A stretch of DNA of 58,568 nt, from positions 1 to 58,568 of the forward strand of contig NW_026971733.1 of NCBI RefSeq assembly GCF_963678635.1, in the 5' to 3' direction. Position numbers and translations under genes: made by a program. Below are positions 11,571 through 21,787 of this stretch, piece by piece; position 1 is the first letter of the stretch; each line of letters begins with the position of its first letter. The stretch comes from Symsagittifera roscoffensis. Taxonomy: Eukaryota; Xenacoelomorpha; Acoela; Convolutidae. Below the pieces are notes generated by a model, which saw nothing but the letters and a program-made list of their open reading frames with translations, was not told the DNA's origin and did not search any database.

Positions 11571-12330
11571 GCCTTCGTTTGTTTTCTTGCCTTCGTTTTT
11601 TTTCTCTAAAGGAACAGTTTTTTTTCACAAATGAGAAAACTCAAGGGCGCGGTCTTGACTTCCAGAAGCAAAAAAATTAAATTTTGAAGAAAAAAACGGG
11701 CTTGCGGCAGGTGTATGACGAGCTTTTTTTGTGATATTTAGTTTTAAAAGCTATATTAAATTACTGCAAAACTTTGTGGACCAAGTTGACCTTTTTTCCT
11801 CCTGTGATATTTTAAGGCTGAAATCGCTTACTTGGTTAGAGCTTTCCACTTCAGCCAATTAGAAATCGACTTTGTTCAAAGTGGCTTTACTGCCTAAATT
11901 TGCCATGGGTGAGAGGAATTGCTAACATTTTATACCCTTTTTTTTATCATAATCATATTTTCCAGTCAAAAAAAATCAATTTTATAATCAATACAAAATT
12001 CCAAAAATTTATAACTGTTTGGTCGATCAAGTTACAGAAAATCCGCAACACGGCAACTCGCAACAACCGTTGGGCTTAAAAGGTTGTATAATTAGTAGCA
12101 CGGATAGACGAAAAAAATTGCAAACAGACAAAATTATTATTTAAAGAGCAATTGACCTAATTTTAAAAAACTTTTCAAGCAATAATTAAATTTTCAGACC
12201 CAATTTGTTTCGGAAGATTGTCTGAAAAAGCAATAACGCACGCGAAAGTTTGTCAAAACGATAAAATTGCTTTTTTAAACCAATTCTGTCTGTCGAAGTT
12301 TGGGTAATACATTTACCGTCATGCCACAAC
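11571..12330. other. No gene recognised
   Basis: AT-rich sequence. Isolated CAACTCGCAACA motifs near 12055 foreshadow the minisatellite that follows. No coding region seen. Confidence 0.45.
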
Positions 12331-12531
12331 TCGCAAAAAAAGACAACTCGCAATAAAAGACAACTCGCATTAAAAATCATTTCGCAACAAAAGACAACTC
12401 GCGATAAAAAAACAGCTCGCAACAAAAGACAACTCACAACAAAGTATTAAATATTTGCATTATAAGACAACTCGCATTGAAAGACAACTCGCATTGAAAG
12501 ACAACTCGCATTGAAAGACAACTCGCAGTAT
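12331..12531. repeat. Minisatellite, unit GACAACTCGCATTGAAA
   Basis: About eleven imperfect units of 15-18 bp built on GACAACTCGCA plus a short A-rich linker. The last four units (from about 12467) are nearly identical (GACAACTCGCATTGAAA). Earlier units vary (AACAAAAGACAACTCGCGAT). Inverted relatives such as CTTTTGTTTTGAATTGTC occur at 12590-12610, so the region could fold back. Confidence 0.75.
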
Positions 12532-13809
12532 GCTCGCCGCCACAATCGCGCCCATGAGCTTGTCAACAATTGTCTTTGTTACGAGCTGCCTTTTGTTTTG
12601 AATTGTCGTACTACTATTGTCGTTTTTTTTGTTGAGTCGCTCGCAACCAAGAAAAGTTTCATATGGTTTTTTTCAAAAGCACACTAAAAAATTCTTCAGA
12701 TAGACTTAAAATAATTCAAAATTTCGATAGAGTTTTGAAATAGAACTGAGGAGCTATAGAATTTCAAGCTATAAATTTTTGTTTAAAATCAACTTTTGGT
12801 TTTATGATTTTACTGCGTAGAAACCCGATACTATTAGGTCGCAGGAGATCTGGAAAAAGCTTTCTTGTGAGCTAGTAAAAACCGTTTTGACCCAAATATG
12901 AGCTTTGATTATCCGGAGAAAATTTGTTTGCGAAAACTTGCAAGTGTTGGTATCACGGGGAAGAAATGGAAATCTTTTCAAATGTCTAAAATAATTTTTG
13001 ATTAAAGCTTCTTGAAAAAAATTAACAAATCGAAAGTTTTTAAATTTTTATTGGAAATTGCCTCCAACACGCCTAATAAAAGGTCCGATGTGATAATGTT
13101 TGCTCTATCTAACGTTTTAAGCAGACTTTATAGCGTGATTCGTTTCAACTAAGAAAGGTTTCTAAGTCAGATTAGTTTGGCGCCTTTTTTGTTACTCATG
13201 TTTTTGATGTTCGAATTAAAATGGCTAGCATCGGAATTTTAGAACAAAAGTTGATCAAAATGAAAAATTTTGCATAAATTTTCTAGTCATGAAATATTTA
13301 TGCCATGATATTGATTTTTTTGTAATTTTTTTCATTGATAGCTTTCGAGAAAACACAATCCTTTGAAAAACATTATAATTGATTACAAGCTGGATGAAAT
13401 TAGTTTTAATTTATTATAATTGATTATAATCTCTAAAAATCTGTAAGACTTGCAAAAAATACTGCATTAATCACAACCTACTGCATTAACCGAGCTTTCT
13501 ATGTTATTTTTTTTTCGATAGTTGCAACAAAATTTATTTAAAATCGTTATTAATTTTTTCGTAAAGGATTAGAATCTCTTTGATTTTTGCAAAATAGTTG
13601 CAAAACTTGCAGCAAATTCTGCATTACTCAGGGCCCACTCAAAATCTAAGCCCAATCAAAATTCTTACACTAAATCACCTCTTTTTTCACCTCCAATCCA
13701 ATTCTAAACGATAAACTTTGAATTTCCAGAGGCTGACAAAATATGTAATATAACAAAATATTATCAATAAAAAACTCCAGTGCCGATCTTTTTGTTGTTC
13801 TTAGCAGGC
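12532..13809. other. No gene recognised
   Basis: AT-rich sequence with no open frame above background and no repeat I can place, apart from the inverted minisatellite-like motifs at the left edge. Confidence 0.45.
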
Positions 13810-13930
13810 TGAAATTAGTTCGAAAAGTCATAATAGACATTTTCAAACTGCATTAGCAATAGCCGTTTTCAAGTTGCGATACCATTAGCCATTTTCAAGC
13901 TGCAATAGCCCGTCGCCATTTTCAAACAGT
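13810..13930. repeat. Degenerate tandem repeat (CATTTTCAAGCTGCAATAGC)
   Basis: Four or more imperfect units of about 30 bp contain ATTTTCAAACTGCATTAGC, GTTTTCAAGTTGCGATACC, ATTTTCAAGCTGCAATAGC and ATTTTCAAACAGTGATAGC. No coding content. Confidence 0.6.
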
Positions 13931-14975
13931 GATAGCGACAGATAAAAAAGATATGGTCAACAATGAAAGAGTAATTTTAAAAATTGATAATTGAAACCGA
14001 TCAAAAATCTAGTTCGGAAAAATCGCGGTTGTGACTTATTTTTCGTGCCAGGCTAAAACAAACCGTACGCCCATTAAGTAGCATTGAAAAAGCAGCTTTC
14101 CAAAAGTTGCTACCAAATCTTCATGCAATACCTTGAATCTTTCACGAACCAATCCTTTCTGGGCGGCAAAGACAAAATAAAAATTTTGCATCAACAGATG
14201 AATAAGTTTTTCTTGTATTTGGTGAGAACACAAATTTTGTAGGTAACTTACTAAGTAGGTTACTTACTTTTGAACATTAACAATGTTGTGAAATAAACTT
14301 TCATTTTCATTTTGTTAACTATTCTGCAAAACAATAAAAACGGCCATAGTTTTTCGTAATTAAATACAGAAAGAATACACGTATATCAACGCAAAATCTT
14401 AAATGTTTTGATGGCTCCTTTAAATCTGATAAACTAAAAATTTTGGACTGAAAAGATAAAAATTTAAAGTACTAAGTTCTAAATGACAGTCTTCAATCGA
14501 GCTTAGGCTCAGGCATAATTCTAAAATTACCGGATCAATCTCCACGCGGTCAAGTTTTTTTGTGAAGTTGGTTTTCATAAAAAATCATCCCAAGCATATT
14601 AACTTCTTTTTCTTCGAAAATCGAAAAAGACAAGCGTAAATCTCTTGAAATATTTGGCGAAGATTTTTGTTCTAATAATCAAACCATGCTTGAACTCTCC
14701 ATGCAGCAGCTGTTCAATCGACAGAAGCAAGGAAAATTATAAATAGGCACTGGGCCAACTAATAAGGTTGCATTGATCGGAAAAAAGCGAGTTCAAAGTT
14801 CAGTCGCAAAAAGAAGTGAAATTCGAAAAAAAAATCAAAAGAGCCAAAATTCTCTATAGAATGAATGATGGCAATTTGTAGAGCGTAGATTTTTTTTATA
14901 GACCACATTATAGAAAAACAAAGGCGATATAATTTTGTGTGACAGGTTTTTGGTTGCAAACTACATGCTGCAAAT
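13931..14975. other. No gene recognised
   Basis: AT-rich sequence. The minus-strand frames at 14036-14233 and 14759-14959 have no family resemblance. Confidence 0.45.
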
Positions 14976-15190
14976 CAAGGGCGGATTTAGGGGGGGGGGG
15001 GGAGGCGGAAGCCTTTCTTTTCAAAGATTCGACCCCCTGCCGACCCCAAGAAAGCGTGTGCCAAAAAGGGAAGCGCGTGCCAAAAAAATGCGAATTTAGT
15101 CTGCTTTTTGCAAAATTTTGCCTGCGCAGAGATTTTTTATAATGCCCTGGGACAGCTCGAAAAATCAATGTGGTCCACCTAAAAAAAGGT
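14976..15190 (-). repeat. hAT-like repeat, truncated copy
   Basis: Opens CAAGGGCGGATTTAGG plus a G run, the same terminus as the right end of 20485-20900 read in reverse. A TTCGACCCCCTGCCGACCC block, AGCTCGAAAAATCAATG and GGTCCACCTAAAAAAAGG follow. It breaks off at 15190 into the 15192-15571 repeat, so the second terminus is missing. Confidence 0.6.
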
Positions 15191-15191
15191 A

Positions 15192-15571
15192 GGTCGGCTC
15201 TAAGTTATTAAGCTTATTTTTGCATCAGCTGGTCACGAGACCATACGATATCAGATAGCACTTGCGATCAGTGGTTTTTTCAGGAGGCATTTTACGTCAT
15301 AAAGAGTTTTGAATCAATATGGAACTGCGTTTGGGTTTTGCCTGTGATGATTAATGATTTTTCATTAGTTATGCTTGTATTTTTTTTTCATGCGTAGAAG
15401 TTTCAAATTGAAACTTTTTTTGCAATCAGTCGAAACATTTACTCTCAGACGGAAATTTCCTGTGGTGAAAATGGGCGACTTGTTTTGCCTTCTAGCCACG
15501 AAATGCAGCTTTTTAATCAGAACATGATTTTAATAAGACGAGATCAAATCTATATTTTGTAGTTTTAACTG
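15192..15571 (+). repeat. 375-bp interspersed repeat, arm 2
   Basis: Inverted copy of 10863-11230. It carries the same sequence in the opposite orientation with scattered substitutions and small indels that break the frame seen in arm 1. It is sandwiched between two partial hAT-like repeats, and together 14976-15760 may be one larger composite element. Confidence 0.5.
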
Positions 15572-15589
15572 CTTTTTGGCCTGTTTTTT

Positions 15590-15760
15590 TTTCTTCAAAA
15601 TTTTACCTGCGGCGCAGAAATATTGGCCTAAATAGGGACAAAACAGTGCTTTGGTAGAGCTCAAAAAATCAATTTGGTCGACCTAAAACAAAGGTCGACA
15701 AAATTTTCAAAAATTTTTCGAAAATCCGCCCATCTCGAGATAATACTAGACCCGCCCCTG
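15590..15760 (+). repeat. hAT-like repeat, right-end fragment
   Basis: Contains GAGCTCAAAAAATCAATTTG, GTCGACCTAAAACAAAGGTCGAC and ends CTAGACCCGCCCCTG, the reverse complement of a CAGGGGCGGGTCTAG terminus. The flank CTGCTCTAAATT resembles that of the 11242 copy, but no clean 8-bp duplication is found here. Confidence 0.55.
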
Positions 15761-16222
15761 CTGCTCTAAATTTATTTTTTGACAGCTGCAAAAATCTGTG
15801 CTTCTAGAATAATCTGGCTCACTATTGTCTTGCAGTGAATTTTGCTAGTTTTGTTGGATCAAAACACTTAATTACATTTTTAAACCATACAATATCTAAG
15901 AGTAACCTGGCTGAACACACGCTGGGAATCGATGCCTTTTTTTCTCACGCGAAATACAACTTACGTGCCGTATATTTTGCAAGAGAGCGAAAACCTCAGA
16001 CAAGAATTTCTTGAGGCTCGGAAATTTTTTCAAAATATTGTGGCGGATGAAAATTCATTTATACAGAACCCGAACATAGCCAATGAGATTTCCCTGAGTA
16101 ATCAAAATTGCTCAGAAAACGTTTTTCCTCCGTTTTAATTCTTTGCAACATTTTTGAGCTGGCCATAAAATAACTACTGGTATGAAATTTTTTCCAAATG
16201 TTTTTGAAGCGTAGATTTGGAC
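15761..16222. other. No gene recognised
   Basis: A plus-strand frame at 15932-16138 (68 codons, ATG) has no recognisable similarity. Nothing else seen. Confidence 0.4.
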
Positions 16223-16263
16223 AGAGCGCACTTTTTTTTATTCTTCAAACTCGCACAAACAGT

Positions 16264-16776
16264 AACAAGACTGCTCGTATCAGGGTTAAGCCCTAAATGT
16301 TCCGACTGCCCTTGAAGATCTATGGAGCATGACATGAAAAAATTTAATGTAATAAGATAATTATGAAAAACAAATTAAAATTCAAAAAAATCATAACCCC
16401 ACACGCCATATAAAGTACAAAGTGATAGATTTGGCCCCTAGTAACAGATCAATTATTGCAAATAAACTTCCTACAATCTATTAGGAACAATTTCTAAGAC
16501 GGATTAATCTCCGCTCACGCGTTAATAGCGCAATATATACCGCGCGTTAATTGTCCAAAGTTGGCCAAAATGACAATCTTTAAACCCGCATAACTGTACG
16601 AAAAATGATCACAAGTGAAATATTTTTTCAAATTTAAGCTCAGGACAGCAATACTTTTCGACTGTTATAAAAAAGTTCCGCTCTTGTCGAAATTTGTCTG
16701 AAATGAAAAAGTCGAAATTTGTCTGAATTTGTCTGAGCACAAATATTCCGTTACTTTCGTATCGAATGTCGGAACA
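16264..16776 (-). repeat. Helentron-like repeat, complete copy
   Basis: Runs from AACAAGACTGCTCGTATCAGGGTTAAGCCCTAAATGTTCCGACTGCCC to ACTTTCGTATCGAATGTCGGAACA. Both ends have hairpin potential. The interior shows family landmarks: CCACACGCCATATAAAG, CAATTTCTAAGACGGATTAA, and a GCGTTAATAGCGCAA region. A short GTCGAAATTTGTCTGAA stretch is locally repeated near 16700. The 41 bp left of it (16223-16263) recur beside the copy at 19326. Confidence 0.7.
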
Positions 16777-16779
16777 AAA

Positions 16780-17045
16780 AGCATGCGTCAATTCAGATTG
16801 GAACGATTTTTGAAACGGATTAAATTTCCACTCAGGCGTTAAAGCACTTAATCTATCGCGCGTTAATTGTCCCGAGTTGGCCAAATTGGCAATATTCAAA
16901 TCCACAATTCTTACCAAAAATGATTTGTTTTTCAGTTTCGAGGTCAAGGCAACAATATTTATTAGATGCAAAAATAAGTCGTCAAAATTGGCTGGTTGAA
17001 AAGTCATAAACTGTATGGAGAAAAAACCACCCGAGCACAAATAAA
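16780..17045 (-). repeat. Helentron-like repeat, end-less partial copy
   Basis: Family interior from GGAACGATTTTTGAAACGGATTAAA to CACCCGAGCACAAAT, lacking both the hairpin end and the GTCGGAACA end. It sits exactly between two complete copies, forming an array of three. Confidence 0.6.
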
Positions 17046-17574
17046 AACAAGACTGCTCGGATCAGCGCGAAGCCCTGAATGTTCCGACTGCCTTTTAAGG
17101 TTTATGGAGCAGTAATAACTTTAAAAAATTAATTGAAATAAAATAGAATGAATTTTTTTTTAAATTTGAAATCTTTTATGAAAATCATCTCCCCACACGC
17201 CATATAAAGTACAAAAAGATAGATTTCGTTCCTTGAAACAAACCAATTATGGCAAATAAACTTCTTTCAACCAATTTGGAACAATTTCTAAGACGGATTA
17301 AATCTCCGCTTACGCGTTAATAGCTCGAATTATATCGCGCGTTAATTGTCCCAAATTGGTCAAAATGGCCAAAATAGCATTAAAACCTCATAAATTTACA
17401 AAAAAAATCACAGGTGAATTATCTTTTCAAATTTAAGCTCAGGACAACAATACCTTTTGAATGATATTAAAAAAATTCCGTCAAAATGGCTAGTTAAAAA
17501 GTCGAAATTTGTCTGAAGAAAAAAACCCACCTCGGACACAAATATTCCGTTACTTTCGTATCGAAAGTCGGAAT
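17046..17574 (-). repeat. Helentron-like repeat, complete copy
   Basis: Runs from AACAAGACTGCTCGGATCAGCGCGAAGCCCTGAATGTTCCGACTGCC to TTACTTTCGTATCGAAAGTCGGAA. This is the best preserved minus-oriented copy. The perfect ACTTTCG-TAT-CGAAAGT hairpin lies next to the terminal box. Consensus landmarks (CCACACGCCATATAAAG, AATTTCTAAGACGGATTAAA, ACGCGTTAATAGC) are all present. No open frame of note. Confidence 0.7.
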
Positions 17575-17642
17575 AAAAACTATTTTTAAATGGTTTCTGA
17601 TTAAAGTATTTTTCCAACTAAAAAGAAAACGGTTGGAAGATT

Positions 17643-18485
17643 GTTTTTCGTACTACCTAATTTCACGTGAAAATTTGTTTTTATAATTATATTTATAAAA
17701 CTTGAAGACCAAGTTTCTCAACGATTTGAGCAAGAAAATCCAGGCGCGGATTTTCGGACGCCCTCCCTCACGGATTCGACAAACTACCGTCCCTCCTATA
17801 GAACTCTTTTAGGACATCCCATTTCACAAAAAATTAGGATTAAAAATTTTCTAAAGCTTGCGGCGCAGAAAACTTGCGTGCGGCGAAGGAAATTTAGTCA
17901 AAATGAGGTCTTTATAGTGATTTGGGCAAGCTCAGAAAATCAATTTGGTCGACCTAAAAAATGTCAAAATAATTATTTTAAAAAAAAAAAACCGCCAAAA
18001 TCCTCCCCCCCCCCCCCCGAATAAATCCTACCTCCACCCCTGACAATATACATCAGATAAATAGAAGAACAGCAATATTCGATGAATGCATATAGGTATA
18101 AGTCCCTCGGTTAAAAATTGTTTTGAAAAGAATTATGAATTCAAAATTTTACAACTGGTACTGGTTGGTACTGTGGTCGTCGCCTGAGTTTTCTTCGTTC
18201 ATTGTCTTGGTTTTTTCCTTACTGAGGTGCATGTAACTCATAGGCGGGGGACTACAAATAGAATATACCCACGCATTGAGTCATAAGGAAATCAATTACA
18301 ATAATTCCTTTTCCGTTAGGACCTTTGTGCTTTGTGGATAAATGGTACTTTGTGGATAAATCGGCTTAAATAGCTCTGATTGCCACAAAACTCCTAACTT
18401 GAAACGTCTCATATTGTTTCTAATCTTGGTGTTGACACGAAATTACTATTTGAATGAATTTGTTAGTGATTTCTGGTTATCTTTT
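17643..18485 (+). repeat. Segmental duplication, copy A
   Basis: From GTTTTTCGTACTACCTAATTTC to TGGTTATCTTTT this matches 21091-22113 almost throughout, including the hAT-like insert (17741-18042 versus 21189-21467). Copy A has only two SINE-tail repeats (CTTTGTGGATAAAT twice near 18340) where copy B carries a SINE. At 18486 it switches abruptly to gypsy integrase sequence. Confidence 0.75.
17741..18042 (+). mobile_element. hAT-like non-autonomous element in duplication A
   Basis: Begins CAGGCGCGGATT and ends CCTACCTCCACCCCTG, with the internal AGAAAATCAATTTGGTCGACC block and a C run near 18005. It is the duplicate of 21189-21467. The left flank here (GAAAATC) has changed, so the target duplication is visible only in the other copy. 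Confidence 0.65.
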
Positions 18486-19275
18486 CCAAATGTGCCTCAA
18501 AAGGGGAAATTTTTGTGACACCGTGTAGTGTGATTCTTAGTGTGTTTATTATTTCTGCGACATCCGAAGCTAGCTTATATGGTGTATTTGATTGGTCTAT
18601 TTTCATTGCCGCTAATCTACGTTTAATCGTTTGGATCATTCTTTCAACAACCCCTATGGCTCTGTGATCATCAACGGGTGCAAAAAGTAGTTTAATATTG
18701 TTTGTCCTACAGAAAATTTAGAAATTTTTCGCACTGAATGTTTGAGCTTGATCACACCTTATTCTTCTCGGTACCCCGTTGTAAGAGATATATCTTTGCA
18801 TGAACTTGATTGCAATATCTGCTGTTGTATTTGATACAACTTTCGCTGTCGGGAACTTTGACCACTTATCTATCGCAACTAAAATGTATGTATCCTTATT
18901 TAGTTCGTTCGATAGGGGCCCCGCAAAGTCTAATTGAACTTCCTCATTAGGTTCGACTACCGGTTCCATTTGGAATGAAAGTTTTATTCCTAAGATGGGT
19001 TTTAAAGTTTTACCTTGCTCTGTGCAATGTTTGCAGTTTTGTGCCATTTGCACAATTGAACGGTGGATGTGCGGGAACCAGACATGGCGACTCAAATCCG
19101 ACATGGCTGTCGATCCCGGGTGGGTTAGATGAAGACTGTCAAGTACTGTCTGTCGTAGTTTTGAGGGAATGATGATTCTTTCGTCGATGAGTAGGCAATC
19201 CTCTTCCGAATGTTGAACCAGTATTGTCCGTAGGAGGCTTTGATGGCGTCCCAGTCCCGCTTTTTCAGAAAGTTT
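18486..19275 (-). pseudogene. Gypsy-type integrase fragment (detached copy)
   Basis: On the minus strand this carries integrase core sequence matching 25038-25730. A WFPHIHRSIV..CKHC zinc-finger-like stretch precedes VQLDFAGPL (first catalytic Asp) and RCDQAQTF (second Asp). A VVERMIQT block carrying the catalytic Glu lies near 18630-18660. The longest intact frame is 19104-18718 (128 residues). It keeps ~115 bp that the 25.5-kb copy has lost. The left edge joins segmental duplication A; the right edge ends in a Helentron-like copy. No LTR is attached, so this is a rearranged scrap of the same retroelement family. Confidence 0.75.
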
Positions 19276-19286
19276 ATCAGTGCCCA

Positions 19287-19700
19287 GCGCACTTTTTATT
19301 TATTCTTCAAACTCGCACAAACAGTAATAAGACTGCTCGTATTTAAGGCAAAGCCCTGAATGTTCCGACTGCCCTCCAAGATCTATGGAGCATGACTTGA
19401 AAAAATTTAATGTAATAAAATAAATATGAAAAAAAAATTAAAGTTAAAAAAAATCATCACCCCACACGCCATATAAAGTAAAAAGTGATAGATTTGGCCT
19501 CTAGTAGCAGATCAATTACTGCAAATAAGCTTCCTACAATCTATTAGGAACAATTTCTAAGACGGATTAATTTCCGCTCACGCGTTAATAGCGCAATAAA
19601 TACCGCGCGTTAATTGTCCAAAGTTGGCCAAAATGACTATCTTTAAACCCGCATAACTGTACGAAAAACGATCACAAGTGAACTATTTTTTCAAATTTAC
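19287..19700 (-). repeat. Helentron-like repeat plus 3' flank, first part
   Basis: The element proper starts at 19326 (AATAAGACTGCTCGTATTTAAGGCAAAGCCCTGAATGTTCCGACTGCCC). The 39 bp before it (GCGCACTTTTTATTTATTCTTCAAACTCGC and onward) repeat the flank of the 16264 copy. The copy is interrupted at ~19700 (TTTTTTCAAATTTACC) by gypsy sequence and continues at 20016. Confidence 0.6.
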
Positions 19701-20015
19701 CAACAGTGTGTGGTGTGTAGATTAGAATTTTTCCATCTATGGTTTTATATTTTTGTTCAAATGTTTTTGGGTTTTTTTCTTTTGTTGCTAACCGATTGGT
19801 TTTTCGTGCCACTTGTTCTATGCGTTTTTGATATTTTTGTCGACTGTTCGTTGCACTCCCTTATATCTTAAGTTAAGTTTTTTCTCAGCTAGTTCTATAG
19901 GTTTTGAGTATGCACCTATTTCCGGCTGTGTTGGTGAATGATGAATGTCTGTTTGTGAGCGTCCTTGGTAGTAGTTTATGTGAGACTTTAGGTGGTGATG
20001 CCTTCTTTCGGATTG
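19701..20015 (-). pseudogene. Gypsy integrase C-terminal fragment inside a Helentron-like copy
   Basis: Matches 24592-24905 of the LTR element (CAGTGTGTGGTGTGTAGATTAG at one end, CTTTAGGTGGTGATGCCTTC at the other). On the minus strand it would encode part of the region after the integrase core. It is bracketed on both sides by parts of one Helentron-like copy, so it was either inserted into, or picked up by, that element. Confidence 0.65.
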
Positions 20016-20284
20016 AAATAAATATGAAAAAAAAAATTAAAATAAATACCGCGCGTTAATTGTCCAAAATTGGCCAAAATGACAATCTTTAAACCCGCAT
20101 AACTGTACGAAAAAAGATCACAAGTGAAATATTTTTTCAAATTTACGCTCAGGACAACAATACTTTTTGACTGATATAAAAAAAAATCCGTCGAAATTGG
20201 CTAAAAAGTCGAAATTTGTCTGAAGAAAAAAAAATCGACCCCGAGCACAAATATTCGATTACTTTCGTTACAAAAGTGGGAACA
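20016..20284 (-). repeat. Helentron-like repeat, second part
   Basis: Continues the interrupted copy with AAATACCGCGCGTTAATTGTC through CCCGAGCACAAATATTCG to ACTTTCGTTACAAAAGTGGGAACA. A short AATAAATATGAAAAAAAAAATTAAA block that already occurs at 19420-19445 is repeated at the junction, so the rearrangement was not a clean insertion. Confidence 0.6.
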
Positions 20285-20484
20285 AAAATTGTAGAAGTTA
20301 ATTGAAGATACTAGTCTTAAATTCTGAACTGAGCCTAAATATCTACTATTTTTTTTCTTCAAATTAATGCCGTAATTGTGCGTGATAGGGTGAAGAGAGA
20401 AAAGAGCTTAACTTAAGACAAACAATCATTATATATTATCCAATCATAGACGACTACATTCATTTGTATTAAAAAGAATGAGAA

Positions 20485-20900
20485 CAGAGGCGGATCTAAG
20501 ATTTTCTCGAAGAGGGCGGATTTTCAAAAAAATTTCGAAAATTTTGTCGACCTTTTTTTTAGGTCGACCAAATTGATTTTCTGAGCTCTCCCAGAGCACT
20601 ACAAAAGCTCTGTTTTGGCCAAAATTTCTGCACCACAAGCAAAATTTTGAAAAAACGGCCAAAAACGCGCTCTTTTGAAATTTTTTACCAAAAAAATTTG
20701 CATTTTTTCGGCGCGCGCTTCCACTCAAAATTAGTATATATTGGCGCCAATGGCGCCTTTAGAATAATTTTAGGGCCGTAACCAAAAATGGATATCTCAA
20801 AATAGTACAAAGGGGGACCCTTTGGGTCGGCAGGGGGTCGAATCCCTGAGAAGAAGTAGCGTCCGTCCCCTCCCCCCCCCCCCCCCTAAATCCGCCCTTG
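20485..20900 (+). mobile_element. hAT-like non-autonomous element with 8-bp target duplication
   Basis: Starts CAGAGGCGGATCTAAG and ends CTAAATCCGCCCTTG, imperfect inverted termini of about 15 bp. It is flanked on both sides by AATGAGAA (20477-20484 and 20901-20908). An 8-bp duplication and CAGRGGCGGAT-type ends are characteristic of hAT transposons. The interior holds the TCGACC..GGTCGACC palindrome, GCGCCAATGGCGCC and C/G-rich blocks, and no transposase. Confidence 0.85.
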
Positions 20901-21090
20901 AATGAGAAGCCAAAAAAAAATTGGAAAAAATCGTTTTAAAGTTTTTCAAAAAGAAATCGCTGATGAAGCTACAAAATGTATTTTTCTGAAGTGAATTCAA
21001 ATTGTTCAGCCAATTTTTACCTGATTTTCATATGACTAACCTATTCGCTGACTATACTTGCTGTGTTATATCACTAGGCCCATCTTGATG
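20901..21090. other. No gene recognised
   Basis: AT-rich spacer between the hAT-like element and segmental duplication B. Confidence 0.5.
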
Positions 21091-21188
21091 GTTTTTCGTA
21101 GTACTTAATTTTACGTGAAAAAGTTTTTTTATAATTATATTTATAAAACTTGAAGACCAAGTTTCTCAATGATTGGAGCAACAATATC

Positions 21189-21467
21189 CAGGCGCGGATT
21201 TGCGGACGCTCTCCCTCACGGATTCGACAAACTACTGACCCAAAGCGTCCCTCCTATAGAACTCTTTTAGGACATCCCATTTCACAAAAATTTAGTATTA
21301 AAAATTTTCTTGCGGCGAAGGAAATTTAGTCAAAATTAGGTCTTTCTAGTGATTTGGGCAAGCTCAGAAAATCAATTTGGTCGACCTAAAAAATGTCAAA
21401 ATAATAATTATTTTTTTAAAAAAACCGCCTAACCCCCCCCCCCGAATAAATCCTACCTCCACCCCTG
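21189..21467 (+). mobile_element. hAT-like non-autonomous element with near-perfect target duplication
   Basis: Starts CAGGCGCGGATTTGCGG and ends CCTACCTCCACCCCTG. It is flanked by ACAATATC (21181-21188) and ACAATATA (21468-21475), seven of eight bases identical. The core GGTCGACCTAAAAAATG is shared with the other hAT-like copies. No coding capacity. Confidence 0.75.
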
Positions 21468-21787
21468 ACAATATACATCAGATAAATAGAAGAACAGCAA
21501 TATTCGATGAATGCATATAGGTATAAGTCCCTCGGTTAAAAATTGTTTTGAAAAGAATTATGAATTCAAAATTTTACAACTGGTACTGGTTGGTACTGTG
21601 GTCGTCGCCTGAGTTTTCTTCGTTCATTGTCTTGGTTTTTTCCTTACTGAGGTGCATGTAACTCATAGGCGGGGGACTACAAATAGAATATACTCACGCA
21701 ATGAGTCATAAGGAAATCAATTACTATCATTCCTTTTCCGTTAGGACCTATGTGCAAAGATAGTCTTTGTTTTTTAATTAGAACGAT

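Noticed and set aside
11236-11628. 130-codon minus frame with a poly-Pro run
   Set aside because: Translation of the G-run and core of the hAT-like repeat, not a gene.
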